NCBI RefSeq assembly: GCF_016654115.1
Contig: NZ_JAEQAZ010000099.1
Span: 1-33,363, forward strand
Source of the DNA: Streptomyces sp. MBT53
GTDB lineage: Bacteria > Actinomycetota > Actinomycetes > Streptomycetales > Streptomycetaceae
DNA length: 33,363 nt
Reading direction: 5' to 3'
The stretch's first letter is position 1. Each line of letters opens with the position of its first letter. Made by a program: the position numbers and the translations under genes. The notes beneath the pieces were generated by a model. The model did not search any database and was not told the DNA's origin. It worked only from the letters and a program-made list of their open reading frames with translations. Shown piece after piece: positions 1-7,421 of this stretch.

Positions 1-9
1 AGCGTACGG

Positions 10-47
10 GGTCACGCGCTGGACAGTACACGCTACGTTCCGTGACC
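10..47. promoter_or_regulatory. Inverted repeat upstream of the XRE/DUF5753 gene
   Basis: A perfect 7-bp inverted repeat, GGTCACG (10-16) and CGTGACC (41-47), encloses a 24-nt spacer containing a possible -10 element TACGTT (34-39). It lies just upstream of the regulator that starts at 71, so it could be an operator through which that regulator or another protein controls the regulator/DUF397 pair. No convincing -35 is seen. This is a pattern observation only. Confidence 0.35.
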
Positions 48-70
48 ATGTGCGCGGGAGGTGGGTGACC

Positions 71-895
71 ATGGTCGAGGGCAGCGGCGAGCCGGAGGCG
101 TCCGACAGCCTGCGGACTTTCGGGGCGATGTTGCAGGCGTTGCGGGAGCATGCGGGGCTGGGGCGGGAGGAGTTCGGGCGGCGGATCGGGTTCTCCAAAC
201 ACACCGTCGAATCCGTGGAGTTGGGGAGGCGAATGCCTGACCAGGCCTTCGTCGAGCACTCCGAGCCGGTGTTGGGCAATACCGGGGCGGTACGGCGGGC
301 GGCGGAACACCTGGAGCGGCGGCCGGGGTTGGCGTCCTGGTTCCGGCAGTGGGCGCTGAAGGAGAAGACGGCGATCACGCTCTACACGTACGAATGCCGG
401 ATGATTCCAGGGCTGTTGCAGACGGAAGCGTACGCGCGGACGCTGTTCAACGAGCATCTACCCCCGATGGACGACGCGCAGATCGAGACACAGTGGATTG
501 AACGAGAGAAGCGGCAAAGGCTCTTGTGGGAGCGGCCGAACACGGCGTTCAGCTTCATCCTGGAAGAGGGCATGTTCCTGCGTCGCACAGGTGGGCTGGA
601 GGTCACGCGGGAACTCCTCGACCACGTGCTGAGGATCGCCGAACTGCGGAACGTGGAAGTCCAAGTCGTGCCCCAACTGCTGGACTGTCACGCCGGGTTG
701 AACGGTCCCATGCAGCTGCTCGAAGAGCCCAACAACCGGTGGTATGCGTACTCCGAAGGACACGCAAGCGGACTGCTGATCACTGATCGAAAAGTGGTGA
801 GCATGCTCCAGATGCGGTATGCCAGAATGCGATCGCAGGCTCTCACCATCCAGGACTCCTTGAGCCTGTTGAGGCGCATGCGAGGAGACCTATGA
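71..895 (+). CDS. XRE-family regulator with DUF5753 domain
   Basis: Helix-turn-helix regulator of the Streptomyces type usually paired with a DUF397 protein. An XRE/Cro helix-turn-helix occupies roughly residues 15-70 (GREEFGRRIGFSKHTVESVE), followed by a DUF5753 domain over about residues 95-270, including the typical WFRQWALKEKTAITLYTYE and PGLLQTEAYAR-like segments. The ATG at 71 is preferred over the in-frame GTG at 50 because GGGAGG (56-61) sits at normal distance from 71. The stop overlaps the next start by four bases (ATGA at 892-895), so the two are probably translationally coupled. By analogy with Scr1/Scr2-type pairs this protein is the DNA-binding partner and the DUF397 protein modulates it; that relation is inferred. 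Length 274 aa is normal for the family. Confidence 0.93.
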   Translation: MVEGSGEPEASDSLRTFGAMLQALREHAGLGREEFGRRIGFSKHTVESVELGRRMPDQAFVEHSEPVLGNTGAVRRAAEHLERRPGLASWFRQWALKEKTAITLYTYECRMIPGLLQTEAYARTLFNEHLPPMDDAQIETQWIEREKRQRLLWERPNTAFSFILEEGMFLRRTGGLEVTRELLDHVLRIAELRNVEVQVVPQLLDCHAGLNGPMQLLEEPNNRWYAYSEGHASGLLITDRKVVSMLQMRYARMRSQALTIQDSLSLLRRMRGDL

Positions 896-1128
896 GCACC
901 ACTGAACTGACCTGGTTCAAGAGCAGCTACAGCAGCAGCAGCGATGGTGACTGCGTAGAGGTCGCCCTCTCCTGGCACAAGTCCAGCTACAGCAGCAGCG
1001 GAGACGGCGACTGCGTCGAGGTGGCCACCTGCCCCTCCACCATCCACATCCGCGACTCCAAGAACACCGCGGGCCCTCAACTCGCCCTCGCCCCCGCCAC
1101 CTGGACGAAATTCATCCGCGCCGTCTGA
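892..1128 (+). CDS. DUF397 protein with duplicated N-terminal motif
   Basis: Small acidic DUF397-family protein (78 aa) coupled to the upstream XRE/DUF5753 regulator through an ATGA overlap. The family usually has one W-x-KSSYS-x-GD/N-CVEVA motif followed by a VRDSK/GP segment and a terminal W-x-x-F. Here the first motif occurs twice: WFKSSYSSSSDGDCVEVA then WHKSSYSSSGDGDCVEVA, exactly 20 codons apart (DNA 913-972 and 973-1032). The C-terminal half (HIRDSKNTAGPQL, then WTKF) is present once. The protein probably modulates its regulator partner, as known DUF397 partners do, but the precise role here is inferred. An internal 60-bp tandem duplication has lengthened it slightly beyond the usual ~60-65 aa. 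Confidence 0.9.
   Translation: MSTTELTWFKSSYSSSSDGDCVEVALSWHKSSYSSSGDGDCVEVATCPSTIHIRDSKNTAGPQLALAPATWTKFIRAV
913..1032 (+). repeat. 60-bp in-frame tandem duplication inside the DUF397 gene
   Basis: Two adjacent 60-bp units, 913-972 and 973-1032, encode near-identical W-x-KSSYSSS-x-DGDCVEVA segments. They differ mostly at third positions and in the last two codons, so the duplication is not brand new and appears to have been kept in frame. Confidence 0.85.
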
Positions 1129-1177
1129 TCAAACGCCGCATATGATCTCCGCACATTGATCCGGGGGGGGAGATCAC

Positions 1178-2314
1178 ATGCAGCACGTTTCCACGCCGCT
1201 TGCCAGAACTCTCGGCGCGGCGGCCATGTTGTCGGTGGCCGTCGCCTGGGGTGCGGCGGCGTTCCAGTACGACCCGCACCACGCGCGCTTGGACATCCTC
1301 GTGCCGTTGGGCTTGGCGGCGGTGTTCGTCGTGGGGTGGCTCGTCGCCTGTCGGGCGGCGCCGCTCGTGGAACCGATGACGGTGGCCGGTTCGGCCCGGG
1401 AGGCGATACCCGGCACGTTGGGGACGGTGCGGCGGGACTGGGGGCTCGCCGCGACGGCCTACCTCGTCGTCTGGGCACCCTTCGCCGCCGCCAACAGCGC
1501 TTACGGCGGGCGGGGTTCGCAACTCGGTGCCGTGTACTGCCTGCTCACTTTCATCGTCGGCGTCGTGACGTCCGTGTGTCTTCTCTCCCTGTTTCAGAGC
1601 TACCTCGGCCCCATGCAGCGCATGCTCAAGGAGGACGCCGCCAAGGGTGCTGTCCACGCGGTCCGCGTCCGGTTCGGGACCCCTGTGCTGGAGACGTACC
1701 GGTATCCGACGGGACAGGGTCTCGGCAAGATCGCCGCCAGCACCACCTACGGCGTCGAGCTGGTGCCCGAGGGCGAGAGCGACGGGCAACGGACCGTGCG
1801 GCTCCAGGCCATGCAGGCCGGGCACAGCAGAGCCGTCGGCAACAAGCACCTCGCCAACGCCGTGGCCCAACTCGGCGGCCACAGCGGCTGGTTGTGCTGG
1901 CCCACCCGGTGGAAGGACATCGCCGGAACCAACAAGGAGCACCTGGTCCCCGCCGCGTTCGTCTCCGACTCCGGGCTCGTGGTCTGGGGGCAGACAAAGG
2001 AGGAGGACTACGAACCCTTCCTGCGCGACGGTGCCGCTCCGCTGCGGGAGACCGATCCCGCGCTCGCCGTCGCGCCGTTGCCCCGGCCCGCCCGGTACCT
2101 CCCGGGCGTGCATGCCTCGCATCTGCGCATCGCGGCGGTCGGTGCCTTGTTCGCGCTGCCGTTCCTGCTTGATGTCGTCCCGGACTGGGCCGCCCTGCTG
2201 CTGGGCGTGGTCTCGGGGGCACTTGGGCTCCTCGCGGGGATGACGCTGGACAGCGTGCGCATGGACCCTGAACCGTGGACCGTGCGCACGACGTCATACC
2301 CCTCGCTCCAGTGA
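1178..2314 (+). CDS. Multi-pass membrane protein of unknown function
   Basis: I do not recognise this family. The 378-aa product has four hydrophobic segments in its first ~140 residues (about 8-28, 40-60, 88-108, 118-142), a soluble stretch from about 145 to 315, and two closely spaced hydrophobic segments near the C-terminus (about 318-335 and 338-358). The soluble part resembles a cytoplasmic or periplasmic domain inserted in a membrane protein; no catalytic motif is apparent. The ATG at 1178 follows a purine-rich GGGGGGGGAG ribosome site. It starts about 50 bp after the DUF397 gene and ends 8 bp before the convergent MerR stop. The WGQTKEEDYEPFL-type segment suggests it is not a transporter of a common class, but nothing more can be said. 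Confidence 0.8.
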   Translation: MQHVSTPLARTLGAAAMLSVAVAWGAAAFQYDPHHARLDILVPLGLAAVFVVGWLVACRAAPLVEPMTVAGSAREAIPGTLGTVRRDWGLAATAYLVVWAPFAAANSAYGGRGSQLGAVYCLLTFIVGVVTSVCLLSLFQSYLGPMQRMLKEDAAKGAVHAVRVRFGTPVLETYRYPTGQGLGKIAASTTYGVELVPEGESDGQRTVRLQAMQAGHSRAVGNKHLANAVAQLGGHSGWLCWPTRWKDIAGTNKEHLVPAAFVSDSGLVVWGQTKEEDYEPFLRDGAAPLRETDPALAVAPLPRPARYLPGVHASHLRIAAVGALFALPFLLDVVPDWAALLLGVVSGALGLLAGMTLDSVRMDPEPWTVRTTSYPSLQ

Positions 2315-2322
2315 GCCCGCCG

Positions 2323-2721
2323 TCAGCCCGGGAATCCTGACCGTCTGCCCGCCCGCGCCACGGGCTCCGGCTGCTTGCGCAGTGGGCAGTCCGTGCCGAC
2401 GCGGGCCGTCAACTCAGTGCGGAGGGCGGCCAGTTCGGCCATGCGGGCGTCGATGAGGCTGATCTTGTCGGCGAACAGGGCGGACAGGGCCGCCGCTTGG
2501 TCGGGGGCCTCGGTCAACAGCTCACCCTGCTCGGCGATTTCGGCCAGGGAGAAGCCGAGGGCCTGGGCCGTGCGGACGTATTCGAGCCAGGGGACCGCCT
2601 CGGGCGGGTAGTCGCGGTAGCCGTTCGCGCGGCGCTCGCTGGTGAGGATGCCCACCTGTTCGTAGAACCGGAGGGCGTCCCTGCTCAGGCCCACCCGTGT
2701 CGCCAACTCCCCAATTCGCAT
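2323..2721 (-). CDS. MerR-family transcriptional regulator
   Basis: Compact MerR-type regulator of 132 aa. The N-terminus MRIGELATRVGLSRDALRFY is the canonical winged-helix DNA-binding motif, followed by the second wing around RRANGYRDY and a coiled-coil dimerisation helix (about residues 80-115). The short C-terminal effector region contains one cysteine (TDCPLRK), unlike the two- or three-cysteine metal or redox sensors, so the signal cannot be assigned. The start is the ATG at 2721; longer in-frame upstream sequence lacks family similarity. It is divergent from a small membrane-protein gene whose promoter has an overlong spacer, the usual architecture for MerR activation, so it probably activates that operon. 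Confidence 0.92.
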   Translation of the reverse strand: MRIGELATRVGLSRDALRFYEQVGILTSERRANGYRDYPPEAVPWLEYVRTAQALGFSLAEIAEQGELLTEAPDQAAALSALFADKISLIDARMAELAALRTELTARVGTDCPLRKQPEPVARAGRRSGFPG

Positions 2722-2751
2722 GCCCTCATGATGACGTGATGACTCGACGGC

Positions 2752-2783
2752 TTGACCTTGGACCGCACTCCACTGTTTAGCGT
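2752..2783 (+). promoter_or_regulatory. MerR-type promoter with long spacer
   Basis: TTGACC (2752-2757) and a -10-like TAGCGT (2778-2783) are separated by 20 bp, longer than the 17 bp of ordinary sigma-70 promoters and typical of promoters that MerR proteins activate by DNA distortion. Transcription would start about 7 bp downstream, at or next to the ATG at 2791, so the mRNA may be leaderless. The dyad within the spacer is weak, so the regulator-operator match is inferred from position. Confidence 0.5.
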
Positions 2784-2790
2784 CGGCGGC

Positions 2791-3195
2791 ATGAAGATCG
2801 CTTCCTATCTCCGGGTCGTGCGGGCCAGTGCCTGGTACGACCTCGTCGTGACCGCCGGCTTCGCGACCCCGTGGACGTACGCGCTGGTGCACAACGCACT
2901 GTCGTCGCTGGGCTCGCTGCCCGAACTGGACCCGATACAGACCCTGTACGCGAATCTGATGGGGTCGGTGGTGATCGTCTGGGCCGTGTTGCGGCTCGTC
3001 CGGCCGCTGGCCGCGCACGGGCTGTTCGACGGGGTGGCCCGGGTACTGTTCACCGCCTGGCAGGGGTACGCGCTCGCGCAGGGTGCTCCTCGGTTCCTGT
3101 GGCTGTTCCTGGTCGTGGAGGCGTCGTTCGGCGTGCTCCAACTGGCGCCGTGGTGGCGGCGGGGAACGGAGTTGCGGGAGTCGCTGGTGCGATGA
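2791..3195 (+). CDS. Small four-helix membrane protein
   Basis: A 134-aa protein with about four hydrophobic helices (roughly residues 17-37, 50-70, 78-95, 98-118), including an FLWLFLVVEASFGVLQLAPWW C-terminal helix pair. The family is not recognised; the size and topology recall DoxX-like or other small integral membrane proteins, but no signature settles it. The ATG at 2791 has no clear Shine-Dalgarno sequence, consistent with the possibly leaderless promoter just upstream. It is followed after 7 bp by a catalase-related gene, so the two form an operon, probably controlled by the divergent MerR protein. A role in oxidative or membrane stress is an inference from the catalase neighbour only. 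Confidence 0.75.
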   Translation: MKIASYLRVVRASAWYDLVVTAGFATPWTYALVHNALSSLGSLPELDPIQTLYANLMGSVVIVWAVLRLVRPLAAHGLFDGVARVLFTAWQGYALAQGAPRFLWLFLVVEASFGVLQLAPWWRRGTELRESLVR

Positions 3196-3202
3196 TGCGG
3201 GC

Positions 3203-4140
3203 ATGGCTCAGTCATCGCAGGATTCCTCGGTCACCAAGGACGGCATGACCGCGGCACAGGCCGTCGACCGGATCGAGGCCGCGGCGCCACCGCGCCCGCA
3301 CGACCGACGGCTGCACGCGCGCGGCGCCGTCTACGACGCGCACTTCGTGCCCAGCGGGCAGGTCTCCCGGTGGACGACCGCCGCCTGTCTCACCGCCGAG
3401 TCCGAGGCGGTCGTACGGTTCTCCAACGGGTCGGGCCGCTACGACGCCGACGACCGGGCGCGCGGCGTACGCGGGATGGCCGTGAAGTTCCTCGACGCCG
3501 ACAAGGGCGTGATGGATCTGGTGGCGGCGACCTTCCGGGTCTTCCCCAGTCACAATCCCGAGGGGTTCATCGACCTCGTCGAGGCGCTGGGCAAGGCCGG
3601 TACGGAGGGCGGGCTCGCCGACCGGGCGAAGGGGAAGCTGGCGGCGGCCGAGGGGCGTTGAAGTCCTTCGCGGGTCAGCAGGCGCCCGCCAGTTTCGCCA
3701 CCGCCCGCTACGACGGGCTGCACGCCTTCGTGTTGGTGGACGAGGCGGGCGAGCGCAGGCCGTTCCGCTACCGTCTCGTGCCCCAGCTCGGCGAGGTGGA
3801 ACTGGATTCGGCGTACGGCGAGACGCTGGCCCCGGACTTCCTGATCGGCGACCTCGACTCCCGGCTCGCGACCGGGCCCCTCTCCTTCACCCTGGTGTTC
3901 CAGTTCGCGGAGCCGGGCGACCCGACCCACGACCCCTCACAGGCCTGGCCCGAACACCGCCCGCTGATCCCGGCCGGACAGCTGCACGTGACGGCCCGCT
4001 CGGCCCGCGAGGACCACTGGCAGCAGCAGGTCTTCGACCCCACCCGGATCGCCCCCGGCGTGGAACTCTCCGACGACGAGATGCTGACCTTCCGCCGCCA
4101 CGCCTACTCCGTCTCGGCCGAACGCCGCCTCGCCCCCTGA
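3203..4140 (+). pseudogene. Catalase-related (SrpA-like) haem protein, frameshifted
   Basis: Two halves of one catalase-family gene lie in different frames. The first (3203-3661) carries the putative distal haem histidine segment LHARGAVYDAHF, the RFSNGSGRYDADDRARGVRGMAVKF block and FPSHNPEGF. The second (from about 3655 to 4140) carries ALKSFAGQQAPASFATARYDG and the DPTRIAPGVELSDDEMLTFRRHAYS ending seen in small catalase-related peroxidases. Restoring one G in the GGGG run at 3652-3655 rejoins them as an uninterrupted ~312-aa protein, the usual length for this short catalase subfamily. The break could be a real mutation, an assembly indel or, less likely, programmed slippage. If repaired, the enzyme would degrade peroxides in a haem-dependent way. 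Confidence 0.85.
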
Positions 4141-4303
4141 AGGGTGTTGCAGATCCCTTCGCGATCGTTCTTCCTGTATGACCTCCGCTGAAGACCTCCC
4201 GGGCGGGGACGAACAGGGCCATCATCGTCAAGTCCGATCACGGTCGGACGGGGTCTCCGGACGCCGGGCACAGGAAGCGCAACTCAGGGGTGGGAGTGGG
4301 CCC

Positions 4304-6946
4304 ATGGGACTTTCGGCGGGTGGGCGCGTGCCGGTGGCAGCGTTCCTCAGAACGAGTACGAGTCTGCTGCTGTTGTCGCTCGTCCTGTGTCTGCTGGGCG
4401 CGGCCCGAGCCGGGGCCGCAGACGGCCAGAAGCCGGAACGGCAGACCGCGACGCTCACCATCGATGTCGGCTGGAGCCGCTCACGGCAGGAGGTACTGGT
4501 CCGCGCGATCTGCACGTACACCCTGCCCGCGCACAGCCGGGCGCTGGCGACGGTGCGCGAGAACGGGGCACCGTACTGCGACGGATTCGACATCCTCCGT
4601 GAAGGCAAGGCCGCAGGCTGGGTGGGTTCGAGCAAGAGTTCCGCGAACCTGACGCAGAAGTCCCCCGACACCTCGGCGCGGGAGAAAACTGTCCACGGCA
4701 CCTACCTGCCGCGCCGATCGGGTCCCCAGGACGTCACGATCAGTGTGAACGTGAAGAACCTGGTTAAAGGGATGCCCGCCGAGGCGGGATTCCCCACAGT
4801 CTGGATCGTGCGGGTGAACGCTCCGAAGTGGTCATTCGGGCGCACAGCGGGCCCTGTTCAGACACAGACCGAAAGCGCGGTCGTCTGGCGCCTGGACACG
4901 GCGCCCGCGGCGCTGGAGAGGACGGCGGCGGTCGCCCGCTCGGTCAGCCTGAGCCGCTCGATCAGGACGACAGGGCCTCCGTCGATGCGCCACCAGACCC
5001 GCGGCGAGATGCTGACCGTCTTCGCGGTCGCGGTCGCCGGCATCGTCGCCGTCACCGTATTCCTGGTCACCGGACTCGCGGGGGCGGTTGTCCGGCGCAG
5101 GTGGGCGGTGGCCACGCTGGTGCTCGCGGTGCCTGTGTGTCTTGTCGGCCTCGCAGGCGTACCGGCCCCGCTGCTGTCGCCGAATGAGGCGCAGATACAT
5201 TTCAGCTTGAGCGCCAACTCCACCATCCTGCCGGGCTTCGTGTGGATGCCGGGGCCTCTGCTGGGACTGTGGCTCTGGTACGTCCTTCCGGTGGCGGGGT
5301 GGTGGTTCAGCCGCCGCGCGGTGACCGGCAGACCACCGTCGTGGTGGGTGCTCCTCGTGAGCTGCCTGTCACCGCTCCTCGCCTTTCCGCTCATGGCCGC
5401 CGGGGGAACGATGCCGGGCACCGGTGTATGGCTGAGCCTGGGAGCATGGGCCTCGCTTTTCGCCGGGGTCCTTCTGGTCAGGCCTCTGTGCACGGGCGCG
5501 ATACGACGCTGGCTGCCCACCGGTACGGCCCTGCTATGGCTCGTAGGCGTGACCTATTTACTCAGCCGGTCACCCATCATGTCCGACGAAGACCCGAAGC
5601 TGACCAGCCTTGAAGTCGTGGCCGTGATGGTCTGCACGTGGCCCACCGCAGCCTGGCTCACCTCGCTTGTGGGACCCGCCCTGCGGCGCCCGCTGCGGCC
5701 TGTTACGCGAGCCGTCTGTTTCATGCTGACCTGGGGGATGGTGACGGCCCCCTTCGTCTTCGCCCGCCTGGCAAGCCTTTCGCAGAAGGACCTGGACCTC
5801 TGGGCCACCTACCGGCATCCCTTTTTCACCGGGTACGCGGCCTCCCCGTTCATCGTCCTGACCGTCAGCGGCATCGTCCTTCAGATCGCCTACCTCTGGC
5901 GGCGCGGTGCCATGGGCGACACCGGGCGGGCCGTGGAACCCGTCGGCAGGGTGCTGCTGGTGTGCGCGGCACTGACGGCGTACGGCAGCCCCAGTCTGCG
6001 CACCCTGACGATGTGGGGGGAAGCGATCGCCGTGCTCCTGGTCGCGCTCGCCTCCCTTTTCCTGCTGCCGCCCGGATCCGCTACCGCCATGGCCAGACTG
6101 CGGCGGGTCAGCCGCCGGGGGCACGCCCGCTTCATGGACCGGTGGCTCACGACCCAGCTGATCTGGGACACACGGGCCGACTTCCAGCGCTCCGCCCGGG
6201 CCGCGCTCGTGGACGACATGACGGTGTCGGACTTCCGGGACCGCTGGCGCGACATGGCCGTACCAGGACGCAACGACGACCCCGAGTCGAGGCTGAGGCG
6301 GGCCAAACGGTTCGCCCTCGGAACGAACGCGGGACGCAGCCCCTGGACCGCGGGGCTCGTCGGCGCGCTGCACGCCCAACTGCTCGCCCTGCCCTGGGCC
6401 ACGTACAAGGCCATGACCAGCGGCATCGTAGGAGCGGACTACTTCATACCGTTCCACATGGACGCGATGTTCCAGGTGCTCCGGTTCACACACTGGGCGC
6501 TATACGGGTTCGTCTACGGCTACTTCTACGCACTGCTGCGCGGTCTCACACCCGTCGGCAAGGCGGCCTGGCTCATGCTGGCGATCCTGCCGGCTGAGGT
6601 TCTCCCCATGGTGACCCTTACCGCGGACCCGCAGTATGCGGTGGCCACCTCCTGGACCGACATGGCGACGGGCTGCATCGGGGTCGCCGGGCAGACGCTG
6701 GTCCTGTTAATGCTGCTGGGGCTGTGGTGGGAATGGTCGCTGGCCCGGGCCGCCGGAATGAAGTGGTCGCAGGTCAGGAACTTCCGCCGACTGTCGTCGA
6801 TCACCGTCCCCGTCGGCACGGTGCTCGTGGCCGGCGCCACCGCGTTCGCCACCACGGTCGCCGGGACGTGGGCACAACCGGAACTCAAGTCCCCCACAGC
6901 TGTCGAATCCCCCCAAGCGGCCCAACAGTCCGAACCGGCCAGGTGA
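4304..6946 (+). CDS. Large exported/multi-pass membrane protein (DUF6185-like)
   Basis: An 880-aa protein. Residues 1-38 form a signal peptide (LLLLSLVLCLLGAARAGAA), followed by an extracellular domain of ~220 residues with no recognised enzyme motif. After it come about ten or more transmembrane helices (from about residue 235), a basic soluble loop (about 625-690, RFMDRWLTTQLIWDTRADFQ), more helices, and a Pro/Gln/Ser-rich tail. The architecture and length remind me of the Streptomyces DUF6185 family, unconfirmed here. The ATG at 4304, preceded by GGTGGGAG, is preferred over the ATG at 4178 because the signal peptide then starts cleanly. Two in-frame TTA leucine codons (5558-5560, residue 419; 6707-6709, residue 802) imply dependence on the bldA tRNA. 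The location immediately upstream of the Trypco2/trypsin cassette may be functional but is unproven. Confidence 0.82.
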   Translation: MGLSAGGRVPVAAFLRTSTSLLLLSLVLCLLGAARAGAADGQKPERQTATLTIDVGWSRSRQEVLVRAICTYTLPAHSRALATVRENGAPYCDGFDILREGKAAGWVGSSKSSANLTQKSPDTSAREKTVHGTYLPRRSGPQDVTISVNVKNLVKGMPAEAGFPTVWIVRVNAPKWSFGRTAGPVQTQTESAVVWRLDTAPAALERTAAVARSVSLSRSIRTTGPPSMRHQTRGEMLTVFAVAVAGIVAVTVFLVTGLAGAVVRRRWAVATLVLAVPVCLVGLAGVPAPLLSPNEAQIHFSLSANSTILPGFVWMPGPLLGLWLWYVLPVAGWWFSRRAVTGRPPSWWVLLVSCLSPLLAFPLMAAGGTMPGTGVWLSLGAWASLFAGVLLVRPLCTGAIRRWLPTGTALLWLVGVTYLLSRSPIMSDEDPKLTSLEVVAVMVCTWPTAAWLTSLVGPALRRPLRPVTRAVCFMLTWGMVTAPFVFARLASLSQKDLDLWATYRHPFFTGYAASPFIVLTVSGIVLQIAYLWRRGAMGDTGRAVEPVGRVLLVCAALTAYGSPSLRTLTMWGEAIAVLLVALASLFLLPPGSATAMARLRRVSRRGHARFMDRWLTTQLIWDTRADFQRSARAALVDDMTVSDFRDRWRDMAVPGRNDDPESRLRRAKRFALGTNAGRSPWTAGLVGALHAQLLALPWATYKAMTSGIVGADYFIPFHMDAMFQVLRFTHWALYGFVYGYFYALLRGLTPVGKAAWLMLAILPAEVLPMVTLTADPQYAVATSWTDMATGCIGVAGQTLVLLMLLGLWWEWSLARAAGMKWSQVRNFRRLSSITVPVGTVLVAGATAFATTVAGTWAQPELKSPTAVESPQAAQQSEPAR

Positions 6947-7102
6947 GCGGTCTGACCGCTCCACGACAAATCAGCCGCCGCCGAGAACGTGTCTGCCGAC
7001 GTCGCCGTCCTGGGCGATTTCCGATGGTCATGACAGATATGTCTTGTGCCACCTGAAAGTGGGTACTCCACCGACGATGCCCATCACTTTCGGGAGTGGC
7101 TC

Positions 7103-7408
7103 ATGACGGAGCTCGGACTGTCCGAGGCGATCGAGAATGTCCGCGAGGAACTCCGTAGAGCGATGATCGCGGGCGCAGGGGCGGACATCCAGTTTCCCGT
7201 GGGCCAGGTGACCCTGGAGTTCCAGGTCGGCATGCGCAAAACCGCGGACGGCACCGGAAAGATCAAGGTTTGGGTGCTGGAAGCGGGGGCCGGTGCAAAA
7301 GTCGAGCATGACGACGTGCAGAAGGTGACGGTCGTCCTGCAGCCACCGATTGATGCCAACGGCACTCCCATCAAGGTCGCGAGCGGTTCACAGGTCAGGC
7401 CGGGCTAG
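7103..7408 (+). CDS. Trypco2 (trypsin-co-occurring domain 2)-like protein
   Basis: A 101-aa protein made of an N-terminal amphipathic helix (MTELGLSEAIENVREELRRA) and a beta-rich remainder containing FPVGQVTLEFQV and VKVEHDD/VQKVTVVL-like strands. This pattern (short helix, IQFPVGxVxLEFQV, then KVWVLEAGA) is what I know as the Trypco2 domain, defined by its frequent company with trypsin-like proteases in predicted NTP-dependent conflict systems. The ATG at 7103 follows GGGAG at normal spacing; the GTG at 7046 would add an unconserved tail. The protease gene begins 13 bp downstream behind its own GGAGG, so they form one operon. The role is presumably to bind or gate the protease, which is inference. 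Confidence 0.82.
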   Translation: MTELGLSEAIENVREELRRAMIAGAGADIQFPVGQVTLEFQVGMRKTADGTGKIKVWVLEAGAGAKVEHDDVQKVTVVLQPPIDANGTPIKVASGSQVRPG

Positions 7409-7421
7409 CCGGAGGCACCTC

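Noticed and set aside
1112..2122. Long minus-strand reading frame opposite the 1178-2314 membrane protein gene
   Set aside because: It is a mirror of a plausible gene with a ribosome site and hydrophobic segments; the antisense translation is Arg/Gly/Pro-rich and family-less, as expected from high-GC shadow frames.
3370..4140. Second half of the catalase as an independent gene
   Set aside because: It lacks its own conserved start, and its first ~95 codons are out-of-phase translation of the conserved N-terminal catalase region; only the part after about 3655 is real.
7046..7102. Upstream GTG start for the Trypco2 protein
   Set aside because: The extra 19 residues are not typical of the domain, and GGGAG stands at proper distance from the ATG at 7103.
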